From contig JAHJGX010000244.1 of assembly GCA_018824205.1 (NCBI GenBank), positions 1 through 40,297 on the forward strand: 40,297 nucleotides of DNA, written 5' to 3'. Each line of letters begins with the position of its first letter. Position 1 is the first letter of the stretch. Both the position numbers and the translations under genes were made by a program. The DNA is from a bacterium (GTDB lineage: Bacteria; Fidelibacterota; UBA2242). Positions 17,097-26,395 of the stretch are shown one piece after another. A model generated the notes under the pieces. The model did no database searches. It was not told the DNA's origin and saw nothing but the letters and a program-made list of their open reading frames with translations.

Positions 17097-17990
17097 TCAG
17101 GAACTCATTTCAAGAATGTATTTGTGCAAAGTCGGGATCGTTTCGGTGTGATTTCCCCGAATGTCAAAACCCTGACCGCCGAGCACCTTCGGCCACTCCA
17201 CGATTCGGGTGCGGGAGCGGTACATATCCAGAAAGTCAAAATTGGCGGTTGTGAAGTTTTTAACGTCGAAATCCATATTTCGCACCATGGTAATGGCTTT
17301 CAGAAACACTTCCGGTAAATTAACCGCTGAACCCACATTAAGCAATACGCCGTCAGTTAGTCTGGATACGGTTTTGATCATGTGTTGAAAATCGATAAAG
17401 GATGTTTTTCCCAGCGCCGCACCGTCACAGCTGGGATGTTGGTGGATAATATCACCACCAATGGCAATATGAACTGTGCCGGGAATGTTCTGGATCATGG
17501 CATTGTAGAGGATGTTCAGACTTTTATGGGGAAAGTCGAGTTCCGCTACTTTGCGTGCTACCGACAAACCATAACCTTCGTTTTTTTCATAGCCCGTGTT
17601 CAGGGCAGCGTTCATATAAGTCAGGGTTTCCGTGGCCATTCCAAAGGTCCCGTCTTTCAGGCCGTTTTGTACATCTTCCGAGGTTTCCCCGATCATGGCA
17701 ATTTCAAAATCGTGAATTGACGCGCCGCCATTCATGGCAATATGATCGATAAATCCGCGGCGGATCAGGTCGATTAATATGGCCGAACAGCCAAGCTTTA
17801 CCACGGCGCCGCCCATCATCAGCATGACCTTCGCGTCTTTTTCCTTGGCCTCGACAATCAGACGGGCCAGCTGACGGATGTCATCATTTTGCAGGTCAAT
17901 GCCGGAAACCAGGGGAATCATGTCGTTTGTGGAGAATTTATTTTTACGCTCGCTGATCGGATAGGTTTTGATTTTATTTAAGTCAATCAT
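17097..17990 (-). CDS. Deoxyhypusine-synthase-like protein lacking the catalytic SWGK lysine motif
   Basis: This is a 297-residue protein of the DHS superfamily (COG1899-like). The NAD-binding-type core is visible in VMLMMGGAVVKLGCSAILID (56-75), FIDHIAMNGGASIHDFE (80-96), IGETSEDV and the later IAIGGDIIHQHPSCDGAALG. True deoxyhypusine synthases carry a catalytic Lys in an SWGK motif near the C-terminus. Here that region reads VEWPKVLGGQGFDIRGN, with no SWGK, and the protein is shorter than the 343-residue homologue at 33.1 kb. Bacteria also lack the eIF5A substrate. It shares an operon with a GT9 heptosyltransferase 12 bases downstream, so a role in LPS or nucleotide-sugar metabolism is my inference. 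AAAGGAA precedes the ATG by about nine bases. The superfamily call is firm and the function unknown. Confidence 0.8.
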   Translation of the reverse strand: MIDLNKIKTYPISERKNKFSTNDMIPLVSGIDLQNDDIRQLARLIVEAKEKDAKVMLMMGGAVVKLGCSAILIDLIRRGFIDHIAMNGGASIHDFEIAMIGETSEDVQNGLKDGTFGMATETLTYMNAALNTGYEKNEGYGLSVARKVAELDFPHKSLNILYNAMIQNIPGTVHIAIGGDIIHQHPSCDGAALGKTSFIDFQHMIKTVSRLTDGVLLNVGSAVNLPEVFLKAITMVRNMDFDVKNFTTANFDFLDMYRSRTRIVEWPKVLGGQGFDIRGNHTETIPTLHKYILEMSS

Positions 17991-18061
17991 GATTGTCTGT
18001 TCCTTTGTTCTGTCTGTAAAATAGAGAATATCCGGTATTTATCCAAGATGGAAGAGTAGAG

Positions 18062-18086
18062 AATGGAGTACTGGAGTAATGGAGTG
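18062..18086. repeat. Degenerate TGGAGTAN tandem repeat
   Basis: Three near-copies of an eight-base unit (ATGGAGTA, CTGGAGTA, ATGGAGTG) occur in tandem upstream of copA and are followed by a pyrimidine-rich TCTTGATTCTTGCATCTTGAC run. It may be a slippage-prone tract or a decayed repeat. No function can be assigned. Confidence 0.45.
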
Positions 18087-18134
18087 TTGGGGAAATGGAA
18101 TCTTGATTCTTGCATCTTGACTCCCGACTCTCTG

Positions 18135-18151
18135 TAACAATGCCATTGTTA
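18135..18151. promoter_or_regulatory. Palindrome upstream of the copper ATPase, candidate operator
   Basis: TAACAATG and CATTGTTA form 8-bp arms around a single central base, 43 bases before the copA start. The position and symmetry suit a repressor or activator site. The sequence does not match the CueR, CsoR or CopY consensus that I know, and no regulator gene is adjacent. Confidence 0.35.
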
Positions 18152-18193
18152 TTGCATCTAATAACGTTAAATTCATATCAAACCTGGAGAAAA

Positions 18194-20413
18194 ATGTCAA
18201 ATACACAAGAAAATACGGCAATCCTCAACATCGGCGGGATGCATTGTGCTATGTGCGTAAAAACCGTGGAACGGTCTTTGAATTCACTGGACGGAGTTCG
18301 TGGCGCGACGGTCAACCTGGCGACGGAAAAAGCGCAGATAGTCTTTGATTCAGAAAAAGTAACATTGGCTGATCTGCGGACGGTTGTAGAATCCACTGGC
18401 TATCAATACCTGGGCAGCGACCAGGATGACACAGGTTTAGCGGAAAAAAAAAGTCTTGAAGATGATCTGAAAACCCGGCGCCTCAGTTTTACACTGGGGT
18501 TCGCGGTCGGTATTCCGCTAATGCTGCTGATGTGGCTGCCAATCCGGCTGCCGCAGTTCTGGCCTTATATTCTGTTTGCGGTTACGTCACCGGTGTTTTT
18601 CTTTATTAGTTACCCGATCTTTCGGGCGGCCTTCCAGGCGTTGCGAAACCGTTCCCTCAATATGGACGTCATGTACAGCATGGGCATGGGCGTGGCCTAT
18701 CTTTCCAGCGTAATGGCGACCTTTGGCCTTGTGCTTTCCCGGGATTTCATGTTCTATGAAACCGCCCTGATGCTGGCAACCTTTCTAACTCTCGGACGCT
18801 TTTTAGAAACCCGCGCCAAGAGCCGAACTTCGGATTCCATTAAAAAACTCATGGAGCTGCAGCCGCCGGTTGCAACAGTGATTCGCAATAATTTTGAAAT
18901 GGATATTCCGCTCGCTGAAGTGCTTGTAGGCGATGTGATTATCATAAAACCCGGTGGTAAAGTACCTGTGGACGGCTTCGTACAATCCGGTGACAGTTTC
19001 GTGGATGAATCCATGCTCACCGGCGAACCGGTTCCTGTATTTAAAGAAAATGGCTCAAAAGTGGTTGCCGGTACTGTGAATCAGGATGGTTCATTCAATT
19101 TTATCGCAGAAAAAGTGGGCAAAGAAACCATGCTGGCACAGATCATCCGTATGGTGGAAGAGGCCCAGGGTTCCAAGCCGCCGGTGCAGCGAATTGCCGA
19201 TACCGCCGTGAGTTATTTTATTCCGGCGGTGCTGGCGATCGCCTTGATTTCCTTTGTTGTCTGGTATCTGATTGTCGGGAACAGTCTGCTGTTCTCGCTG
19301 ACTACTTTGATTGCGGTGCTGGTCATTGCCTGTCCCTGTGCCCTGGGTCTGGCAACCCCGACAGCCGTAACGGTCGGGATTGGTCGGGGCGCAGAATTGG
19401 GTGTGCTTATCAAAAATGGTGAAGTTTTGGAAGCTGCCGGTAAAATCAGTACCGTAGTATTCGATAAAACCGGAACTTTGACCGAAGGTAAACCCCAGGT
19501 TGTCGATGTGAAAATCTATGAAGGAAACGAGCAAGTATTTCTACAATTAGCTGCCGGTATTGAAGCAAAATCCCAGCATCCGCTGGGCAAGGCAATTGTG
19601 GGATATGCCCGGACAATATCGATTGAACCCGGAAACGTAGATTCCTTTCAGAATTTTGGTGGTAAAGGGATCAGTGGAAATATCGACGAAAAATTGGTTA
19701 TTGTCGGAAATCGGAAACTATTCAATGAACAAAAAATTGATATTTCAGAGGATGTTATCAACGATATTGATCGTTTCGAAAATGAGGGGAATACAGTGGT
19801 ACTCGTTGCGATTCAAAACAAAATCGCCGGGATCATTGCCATTGCCGATCAGCTGAAAGAATCGGCCCAGCGGACAATAAATGCATTGAAAAAACGTGGT
19901 TTCAGTGTCGGACTTTTAACCGGCGACAATGAGCTGTCCGGGAATGCGATTGCCCGGAAGCTGGGACTGGATTTTGTACGGGCCAACATCCTGCCCAACG
20001 AAAAGGCGACGGAAATCAAGTCCCTACAGTCGGATGGCAAAATTGTGGCCTTTGTGGGAGACGGTATTAATGACGCTCCGGCGCTGTCTCAGGCGGATAT
20101 TGGCATTGCAATGGGCAAAGGGACCGATGTGGCGATTGAAAGCGGTGAAGTAGTTTTGATGTATGATGATTTAACCGGAGTGGTAACGGCTATCGATCTC
20201 AGCCGGAAAGTCCTGCGCCGGATCAAGCAGAACCTGTTCTGGGCCTTTGCCTATAATACGGCATTGATACCGGTCGCTGCTGGTATCCTGTACCCGCTGT
20301 TCGGCATTGTCTTCAAACCGGAGCTAGGCGGTCTGGCGATGGCCATGAGTTCGGTGACGGTGATTACCCTGTCGCTGATGCTGAAACGATATAAGCCTGA
20401 GATGGCAATTTAA
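18194..20413 (+). CDS. copA: Copper-translocating P1B-type ATPase
   Basis: The product is an inner-membrane Cu+ efflux ATPase of 739 residues. The ATG at 18194 is chosen because GGAGA (18186-18190) precedes it and the heavy-metal domain starts at once. There is a single HMA domain with GMHCAMC (Cys18, Cys21). Membrane segments lie at about 95-215 and 335-400. TGEPVP is the actuator motif, and CPC at 380-382 (IACPCALG) is the copper site. The phosphorylated Asp424 is in [17 protein letters not shown] is the P1B His-Pro motif, and [20 protein letters not shown] is the hinge. The CPC plus single HMA fits the Cu+/Ag+ subgroup. It stands alone, convergent with the T9SS protein gene downstream. Confidence 0.95.
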   Translation: MSNTQENTAILNIGGMHCAMCVKTVERSLNSLDGVRGATVNLATEKAQIVFDSEKVTLADLRTVVESTGYQYLGSDQDDTGLAEKKSLEDDLKTRRLSFTLGFAVGIPLMLLMWLPIRLPQFWPYILFAVTSPVFFFISYPIFRAAFQALRNRSLNMDVMYSMGMGVAYLSSVMATFGLVLSRDFMFYETALMLATFLTLGRFLETRAKSRTSDSIKKLMELQPPVATVIRNNFEMDIPLAEVLVGDVIIIKPGGKVPVDGFVQSGDSFVDESMLTGEPVPVFKENGSKVVAGTVNQDGSFNFIAEKVGKETMLAQIIRMVEEAQGSKPPVQRIADTAVSYFIPAVLAIALISFVVWYLIVGNSLLFSLTTLIAVLVIACPCALGLATPTAVTVGIGRGAELGVLIKNGEVLEAAGKISTVVFDKTGTLTEGKPQVVDVKIYEGNEQVFLQLAAGIEAKSQHPLGKAIVGYARTISIEPGNVDSFQNFGGKGISGNIDEKLVIVGNRKLFNEQKIDISEDVINDIDRFENEGNTVVLVAIQNKIAGIIAIADQLKESAQRTINALKKRGFSVGLLTGDNELSGNAIARKLGLDFVRANILPNEKATEIKSLQSDGKIVAFVGDGINDAPALSQADIGIAMGKGTDVAIESGEVVLMYDDLTGVVTAIDLSRKVLRRIKQNLFWAFAYNTALIPVAAGILYPLFGIVFKPELGGLAMAMSSVTVITLSLMLKRYKPEMAI

Positions 20414-20443
20414 AAAGTAAAAATTTAAAATAATGGAGATTGA

Positions 20444-20476
20444 ACGTTTGCGAAAGTTCCAAACTTTCGCAAACGT
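20444..20476. repeat. Perfect 15-bp inverted repeat between convergent genes
   Basis: ACGTTTGCGAAAGTT (20444-20458) and its exact complement (20462-20476) flank a three-base CCA loop. It lies between the ends of copA and the minus-strand T9SS gene and could stop transcription from both sides. It lacks a T tract on either strand, so it is closer to a REP-type palindrome than a textbook terminator. Confidence 0.75.
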
Positions 20477-20490
20477 ATAGTCGGCGCTAC

Positions 20491-22818
20491 TTATTTCAAA
20501 AGGATACACTTTTTTACGGCGGTATATTCCGGTGAATTGATTTGAATGAAGTAGATGCCGGAAGCCAGGTTATTACTACTCCATTGAATCCGGTAATTAC
20601 CGGGCAATTGAATTCCTGAAGAAAGGGTTTGGATACGAGAACCATTAATCGAATAAATACTTAAATCCAGATCGGTTTTTTCGAATACCTGATAGCGTAT
20701 TTCTGTCACATTATTGAAGGGATTGGGATAATTCTGATAGAGAGTAAATTGGTGGGCCTGGTAAGAAGGTTGGCATTTAGAAGCAATATCCGATATATCA
20801 CCCCGAACATATAAGCCATCATGGGCGGCAAGATAGGTAACATCGGGAACATCTTGGGAAAAGGCAACTTGATAGGCGACAAGTTCATCCAATCCTTCAT
20901 TATAATCATTCCAGCTTACTCCCCTGTCATTACTGTTATAAATACCGGAACCCCAATGCAGGAAATAAAGTCTGTTTTCATCTGGATGCCAAACAAACTG
21001 TGCCGGAACCGGGTAGATATGTCGGTCATTATATTGTGTTGTATTATTAAGACTCAAGGATACCGATTGCCAGTTTTTACCGAAATCTGGCGAGCGATAA
21101 ATTCTGGCGGAATCACAGTTCACATAAAGAACCGTACTGTCAATGACGATCCAATTAAATGAGTAACTTTCACTTGGTATATCAATTGAATATTTTAAAC
21201 TGTCATTTAACGGATCGACACCGATGATTTTTGATGGAATTATTCCCCAATCATTACTATTTGTGCTCCAGATACACTGGTGAAAAGAATCGAACTGGTT
21301 GGTAAGCACTCCATAATATTCACTATCATTCCAGTGTTTAACCGTCCATTGCCAATTTCCGGAGATTAATTTAACCAATTCTATATTATGAGTATTTCCA
21401 ATAATGTCCAATGACTTGTCATTATAACTAAGAAAAAATTTCGTCTCATTCAATGGATCAACATCCAGGTCCAATGCCCGGCTGTCCCCACCATAAAATA
21501 TTAATTCGGGAATATCGGTTTCATTTGGATAAATTGTTGTCCATGTAGATCCTGAATTGGTTGAAAAATATACATATTCTCCAGCAGCATAAATATACCG
21601 AGGATTTGACGGAGCACATTTCAAAAGTCCCGGCGAAATGTACGCTTCTGATGCAGTTATATCCCAGGTCCAGCCACCGTCATCGCTGCTGAGCAAACCG
21701 CCATACCTGGTTGCAGCAATGATACGTTCGGAACCATCGTTACGAGGGACTATCTGAACACCGGTGACCTGGTTCTGAAAAATGCCTTGGTCGCATTTAT
21801 GCCAGTTTTCCCCATTATTTGTGGTTTTAAAAATTCCTCCATAGCTGGCAACGATTATCTCGCCGGATTCCAAGTATTTCAGATCGATGGAGATAATTAG
21901 CCCACCAAAAGTACCGACGAGAATTTCAGATTTATTTAAAATGTTATAATGGATTAATTCACCACTTTCTTTGCCAATAAATATGTTATTTCCAAGCATC
22001 TCTATTGCCGTTGTCGAATGACTAGTAATACCGGTCCAGTCTATTCCCCAATTAGTACTGTAATATGCACCGCCGCCTATCCCTCCCATGGGATGAAAAT
22101 CATAGGATTTACCAAAGTAAAATAGTGTATCGCTTAATGCAGAAGACTGACTCAAATATAATGCATTATATTTAGAAAGATCATTTGTAATCAGTGACCA
22201 GTTTGAAATACTGTCAACATGCGTCCGATAAAGACAACCTTTATCATATTTAAATATCTTACCGCTCTCATGAAAAAGTATACCGCACTGAAAATCGTGG
22301 ACATAGTTTAATGCTTGATTATCCGGTCGTTGTGCCTGGCTCCCTTCCCATATCTGCCAGTTATTTCCATAATCAAAGCTGATGATCCAGGGATCACTGT
22401 ATCCATTACTGTTATATTCTTTATTAGATGTGTCCGCAGCGACGAATCCGTTTTCTCCGGCAAAAACAGCTTTTGTCCGAAATGGTAAAATAATTTCCCA
22501 ATCGACACCAAAATTAGAGCTTTTATAAAGCGCTGTTTCGCCGGAGATATAGGCAATACCATTATCTATAACGGTGATGTTATAGCAATTATCATCTATC
22601 GCTTTTTCCCAGGAACCGGCGCGATTGCCACTCCGATAGAGTCCGTCATCCTGAACACAGGCAAGCATGACTGTCTCCCCGCCATGAAAGCTGCGCATAT
22701 CCAGAGTGAGGCCGCCGCTCAGATTCATCTTCTGCCATTGCGCCTTACTTGTTGTTGACAACATTATCAAACACAACACCGTAACGAAAATCGACCGCAT
22801 TGCTCTAATTCGTTTCAT
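20491..22818 (-). CDS. Exported BNR/sortilin-like repeat protein with type IX secretion sorting domain
   Basis: The protein has 775 residues from the ATG at 22818. A GGAGATA site three bases upstream supports this start over the TTG at 22830. It begins with a signal peptide (MRSIFVTVLCLIMLSTTSKAQ). Many blades of the BNR/VPS10 type follow, each with an Asp-box-like element (TTNNGENWHKC, SSDDGGWTWD, STNSGSTWT, SPDFGKNWQ, NSNDRGVSWND), forming probably one or two propellers. The last 90 residues are a Por/T9SS sorting domain (LYQNYPNPFNN, LSIYSINGSRI, SGIYFIQI, final KKCILLK). It would pass the inner membrane by Sec and the outer membrane by T9SS. The ligand is unknown. Like the first T9SS gene it is AT-richer than its neighbours. 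Confidence 0.88.
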   Translation of the reverse strand: MKRIRAMRSIFVTVLCLIMLSTTSKAQWQKMNLSGGLTLDMRSFHGGETVMLACVQDDGLYRSGNRAGSWEKAIDDNCYNITVIDNGIAYISGETALYKSSNFGVDWEIILPFRTKAVFAGENGFVAADTSNKEYNSNGYSDPWIISFDYGNNWQIWEGSQAQRPDNQALNYVHDFQCGILFHESGKIFKYDKGCLYRTHVDSISNWSLITNDLSKYNALYLSQSSALSDTLFYFGKSYDFHPMGGIGGGAYYSTNWGIDWTGITSHSTTAIEMLGNNIFIGKESGELIHYNILNKSEILVGTFGGLIISIDLKYLESGEIIVASYGGIFKTTNNGENWHKCDQGIFQNQVTGVQIVPRNDGSERIIAATRYGGLLSSDDGGWTWDITASEAYISPGLLKCAPSNPRYIYAAGEYVYFSTNSGSTWTTIYPNETDIPELIFYGGDSRALDLDVDPLNETKFFLSYNDKSLDIIGNTHNIELVKLISGNWQWTVKHWNDSEYYGVLTNQFDSFHQCIWSTNSNDWGIIPSKIIGVDPLNDSLKYSIDIPSESYSFNWIVIDSTVLYVNCDSARIYRSPDFGKNWQSVSLSLNNTTQYNDRHIYPVPAQFVWHPDENRLYFLHWGSGIYNSNDRGVSWNDYNEGLDELVAYQVAFSQDVPDVTYLAAHDGLYVRGDISDIASKCQPSYQAHQFTLYQNYPNPFNNVTEIRYQVFEKTDLDLSIYSINGSRIQTLSSGIQLPGNYRIQWSSNNLASGIYFIQINSPEYTAVKKCILLK

Positions 22819-22938
22819 CTGTATCTCCAATCATTTTAAATCTAATGCGCAGTCAAATAAATTGCAATGACAATATGAATTATTAAATTTACACAACAGA
22901 TTTGTCCTTGATTGACAGACTTACAGAAAGGAAACAAC

Positions 22939-23514
22939 ATGAACATACCCCGCTGTGCCTGGCCGACGAATGACGAGTTGATGATTGACTATCACGATCA
23001 TGAATGGGGTGTGCCGGTGCATGATGACCGCAAGATTTTTGAATTCATGGTACTGGATGCCTTTCAGGCTGGTCTGAGTTGGTCAACGATTCTGAAGAAG
23101 CGAAAAAATTTCCGGGCGGCTTTTGATAATTTTGAACCGGAAATTATTGCGAAATATAATCAGGACAAAATCGATAATCTGCTTCAGGACACCGGTATTA
23201 TCCGCAATAAAGCCAAGGTTAATGCTACAGTGAAGAATGCTAAAGCATTCTTATTAGTTCAAAAAGAATTCGGAACGTTTGACAATTACATCTGGCAATT
23301 TGTCGGCAATCAGCCCATCATCAATAAATGGAAAACAATGGCGAAAATTCCAGTCAAATCCCCGGAAGCCGAGGCCATGAGCGTCGATCTGAAAAAGCTG
23401 GGATTCGGTTTCGCGGGACCAACCATCTGTTATGCCTTTATGCAGGCAGCCGGGATGGTGAACGACCATGAAGTCGGGTGTTTTCGGTATACTGAGATTA
23501 ATTCGATAAAATAG
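22939..23514 (+). CDS. tag: DNA-3-methyladenine glycosylase I
   Basis: This is a 191-residue base-excision repair enzyme that removes 3-methyladenine from alkylated DNA. I start at the ATG at 22939 (MNIPRCAWPTND), which follows GAAAGGAAAC and matches the family N-terminus. The structural zinc site is visible as the Cys of RCAW, the His of YHDHEWG, and the final His and Cys of NDHEVGCFR. The YHDHEWGVP and LDAFQAGLSWSTILKKR (helix-hairpin-helix region) motifs are typical. Another marker is GFGFAGPTICYAFMQAAGMVNDH near the C-terminus. The EamA transporter starts three bases after the stop, so the two are co-transcribed. No function links them. Confidence 0.95.
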   Translation: MNIPRCAWPTNDELMIDYHDHEWGVPVHDDRKIFEFMVLDAFQAGLSWSTILKKRKNFRAAFDNFEPEIIAKYNQDKIDNLLQDTGIIRNKAKVNATVKNAKAFLLVQKEFGTFDNYIWQFVGNQPIINKWKTMAKIPVKSPEAEAMSVDLKKLGFGFAGPTICYAFMQAAGMVNDHEVGCFRYTEINSIK

Positions 23515-23517
23515 ATT

Positions 23518-24429
23518 ATGTGGAAATTGCCGACTAAATATATCCTTCTGGCGATTTTGGCCTGTTTATTGTGGTCAACGGCATTTGTGAGCGTCAAGAT
23601 CGGTCTGCAGTATGCCAAACCCTTTGGTTTTGCGGGAATTCGCTTTATGATCAGCGGATTGATTCTCCTGCCATTTACCGGGGGCATTCTCCGGTATTTC
23701 GGGATAATCCGGGCAAATTTCCAAAGAATCCTGATTCTGGCGCTGATTCAGACTTTTATTGCCTACGCGTTTTTCTATTTTGGAATGACGCTGGTTCCCG
23801 GTGCCCTGGCGGCGATTGTGATTGGCGCGTCACCGTTGATTTTTGCCGTGGTGGCACACGTCATGATGCACGATGACAAGATTACGCTGCCGAAAATGGT
23901 TAGCATGTTGATTGGTTTTACGGGTGTGGCGATTATCGGTGTCAGCCGGCGCCCCTGGCAATCCGCCGGACTGACGGAATTTATCGGGATTTTTATTCTT
24001 CTGGCGGGTAGCACGTCCGGCGCCATCGGCAACGTTCTGGTATCAAAAGATGGCATTCGGATTCCACCGCTGGTTTTGAATTCAGCACAACTGTTTCTTG
24101 GCGGATTGATGCTGTTTATCATTTCACTGATACTTGAGGGGAGCCCGGTAAAAGCATATCCATTGGAATATTATATTGCCCTGATCTATCTCTCAATATT
24201 ATCAGCCGTCGCTTTCTCGATCTGGTTTTATCTGCTGAAAAAACCAGGTGTAAAGGTATCCTCGCTAAATTTGTGGAAATTTATTATTCCGGTACTCGGG
24301 GCGGTCATTGCATGGATTGTTTTGCCTGACGAGAAGCCGGAAATATCAGCGATAATCGGGATGGTTTTTGTTGCACTGTCGATTCTTTCTTTTAATTTGT
24401 GCAATATGGTTAGTAAAAACTGCGATTAA
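23518..24429 (+). CDS. EamA/DMT-family transporter
   Basis: This is a 303-residue inner-membrane protein with ten predicted hydrophobic helices arranged as two five-helix EamA repeats. The first begins ILLAILACLLWSTAFVSVKIGL, and the second begins near residue 150 (GIFILLAGSTSGAIGNVLVSK). The drug/metabolite transporter superfamily exports amino acids, metabolites or drugs, and the substrate cannot be predicted. It starts three bases after tag and ends 89 bases before the ferritin-like gene. Confidence 0.9.
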   Translation: MWKLPTKYILLAILACLLWSTAFVSVKIGLQYAKPFGFAGIRFMISGLILLPFTGGILRYFGIIRANFQRILILALIQTFIAYAFFYFGMTLVPGALAAIVIGASPLIFAVVAHVMMHDDKITLPKMVSMLIGFTGVAIIGVSRRPWQSAGLTEFIGIFILLAGSTSGAIGNVLVSKDGIRIPPLVLNSAQLFLGGLMLFIISLILEGSPVKAYPLEYYIALIYLSILSAVAFSIWFYLLKKPGVKVSSLNLWKFIIPVLGAVIAWIVLPDEKPEISAIIGMVFVALSILSFNLCNMVSKNCD

Positions 24430-24518
24430 TTCAATAATATCCTGAAAAATATTTTCATTCCTGATTGGATTACAATAAATTCAAACCGTTATGCAATAAT
24501 CAGTTTGAGGAGCAATAC

Positions 24519-24971
24519 ATGGACAGACAAAAGTTTGGGGGCGTACTGGATTTTGCCATTGAGCGTGAAAAAGAAGCGGTCACGTTTTATAATGACCTGA
24601 TCAAACTGACCAAATCCTTCGATATCATGGAGACAATCCGGACAATTGAATTGATGGAGCGAAATCATATCAAGGTTATTGAAAAGATGAAAAGTCAGGA
24701 GATTGGCGATGTGGTTATCAGGCCTGTGAATGATCTGAAAATCAGTGAGTACCTTGTTCTGCCCGAAGAAAAGGCGCCGTATAATTACCAGGATTTGCTG
24801 ATTAACGCTATGAAACGCGAAGAACTCTCTCACAAACTTTACGTGTCTCTGGCTGAAGAAATTGGCGACACCGAAGTTAAAAAAGTATTTCAAAAACTGG
24901 CGTCTGAGGAGGCCAAACATAAACTGACGTTTGAGAATCTCTACGATAACGATATTCTAGTAGAAAACTAA
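24519..24971 (+). CDS. Ferritin-like (rubrerythrin-type) di-iron protein
   Basis: This is a 150-residue four-helix protein of the COG1633 group. The start at 24519 is chosen because GAGGAG precedes it (24507-24512). Di-iron ligand patterns are visible in all four helices: FAIEREKEAV, IELMERNHIKVIEKM (E..H), AMKREELSHKLY and LASEEAKHKLTFENLY (E..H). No rubredoxin domain follows, so it is the erythrin half only. Such proteins reduce peroxide or handle iron in anaerobes. It precedes a double flavodoxin-domain protein by 32 bases, which could be an electron source. Confidence 0.85.
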   Translation: MDRQKFGGVLDFAIEREKEAVTFYNDLIKLTKSFDIMETIRTIELMERNHIKVIEKMKSQEIGDVVIRPVNDLKISEYLVLPEEKAPYNYQDLLINAMKREELSHKLYVSLAEEIGDTEVKKVFQKLASEEAKHKLTFENLYDNDILVEN

Positions 24972-25003
24972 ACCGTTACTTAAAAAGGCCGGGGGATTCC
25001 CTG

Positions 25004-26395
25004 ATGAAATTTATTGTACTGAACGGCAGCCCGAAGGGACCTGTCAGTGTGACCATGCAGTATATTCATTTTCTGCAAAAGCGGTTTCCTGAGCACAATT
25101 TTGAAATGTTTCACGTCGCTCAGCGTATCCGTAAGATTGAAAATGATGAGAATACGTTTCGGGAGATCATTGAAAAAATCAAAAACGCCGATGCTGTTGT
25201 CTGGGCATTCCCGTTATATGTCTACCTGGTGCATGCCCATTACAAACGCTTTATCGAACTGATTTTTGAAAGAAACGCCGCTGAATCATTTGCCAATAAA
25301 TACACGGTGATTTTTACCACATCGATCAAATTTTATGATATCACGGCGCATAGCTATATCCACGCGGTTTGCGACGATCTGAATATGAAAGTTGCCGGCG
25401 CCTATACTGCCGATATGCCGGATTTGACGAAGGATAAAGAACGAAAGCGTTTTACGCTATTCGTCGAACATGTATTTCAGGTTATTGATGGAAAACAGCC
25501 GGTTCAGCCCCAGTATTCTCCTCTGAACTGGCGGAAGTTTGCCTATAAACCGGCTGATGTCGAAAAACCGGTTTCTACCCGAAAAAAACGGATTGTGTTG
25601 GTTTCCGATGCCAAGGCGGAAGATATTAATTTAAACGGGATGATTCAGCGGTTTCAGGCCAGTTTTGCTGAAGATATTAAAGTGATTAATCTTCATGAAT
25701 TGTCGATTAAAGGTTCCTGTCGGGGCTGTCTGAAATGTGGCTATAATTTTGAGTGTTTTTATGACGGTAAAGATGATTATCGACAGTTTTGGGAAGAGGA
25801 ACTGGAGACGGCGGATATCATTGTTATCGCGGGTACAATTCGGGACCGTTATTTATCTTCGCTCTGGAAATGCTTTTTCGATCGGCGCTTTTTTCATACT
25901 CATACGCCGCGGTTAATGGGCAAACAGATTGTCTATCTGATTTCCGGCCCGTTGAGCCAGATTCCCAACTTGCGCATGATCCTGGAAGCCTATATGGAAT
26001 TGGAAATGGCCAATGTGGTCGGATTCATCAGCGATGAATTTGGTGATTCACAGGATATTGATTCGTTAATTTCGAATCGCACAGCCGATGCAGTTCATTT
26101 TTCAGTAGAGAAATATATTAGGCCGGAAACATTTTTGGGTGTGGCTGCCCGAAAACTGTTCCGGGATGAGGTTTACGGCCGTCTGCGAATGGTATTTCAG
26201 GCCGATTACCGTGAGTATAAAAAATTGGGACTGTTCGATTTTCCACAAAAGAAGATCAGGCTGCGCATGCTGAACGGCATTACCGGAATTCTTCTGAAAA
26301 TTCCGATAATTCGAAAATTTTTTCAGGGATTCATGAAACAGGGCATGATTATGTCACATCAACGGATTTTAAAAAAATTATATCCGGAGGAATAA
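25004..26395 (+). CDS. Tandem flavodoxin-fold NAD(P)H oxidoreductase
   Basis: This is a 463-residue protein made of two flavodoxin-like modules. The first (1-180) starts KFIVLNGSPKGPVS, the FMN phosphate loop of NADPH-dependent FMN reductases, and has WAFPLYVYLVHAHYKRFIE. The second (195-390) starts RIVLVSDAKAEDINLN, carries a Cys pair (GSCRGCLKCGY) and DRYLSSLWKCFFDR. A basic C-terminal helix bundle follows. The second module's phosphate loop is degenerate, so only the first may bind flavin. It lies between a rubrerythrin-type protein and an MscS channel that begins on the base after its stop. I infer a role in redox stress, with no direct evidence. Confidence 0.8.
   Translation: MKFIVLNGSPKGPVSVTMQYIHFLQKRFPEHNFEMFHVAQRIRKIENDENTFREIIEKIKNADAVVWAFPLYVYLVHAHYKRFIELIFERNAAESFANKYTVIFTTSIKFYDITAHSYIHAVCDDLNMKVAGAYTADMPDLTKDKERKRFTLFVEHVFQVIDGKQPVQPQYSPLNWRKFAYKPADVEKPVSTRKKRIVLVSDAKAEDINLNGMIQRFQASFAEDIKVINLHELSIKGSCRGCLKCGYNFECFYDGKDDYRQFWEEELETADIIVIAGTIRDRYLSSLWKCFFDRRFFHTHTPRLMGKQIVYLISGPLSQIPNLRMILEAYMELEMANVVGFISDEFGDSQDIDSLISNRTADAVHFSVEKYIRPETFLGVAARKLFRDEVYGRLRMVFQADYREYKKLGLFDFPQKKIRLRMLNGITGILLKIPIIRKFFQGFMKQGMIMSHQRILKKLYPEE

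Noticed and set aside
22819-22830. TTG start of the BNR/T9SS protein at 22830
   Set aside because: The Shine-Dalgarno GGAGAT lies inside those codons and points to the ATG at 22818.
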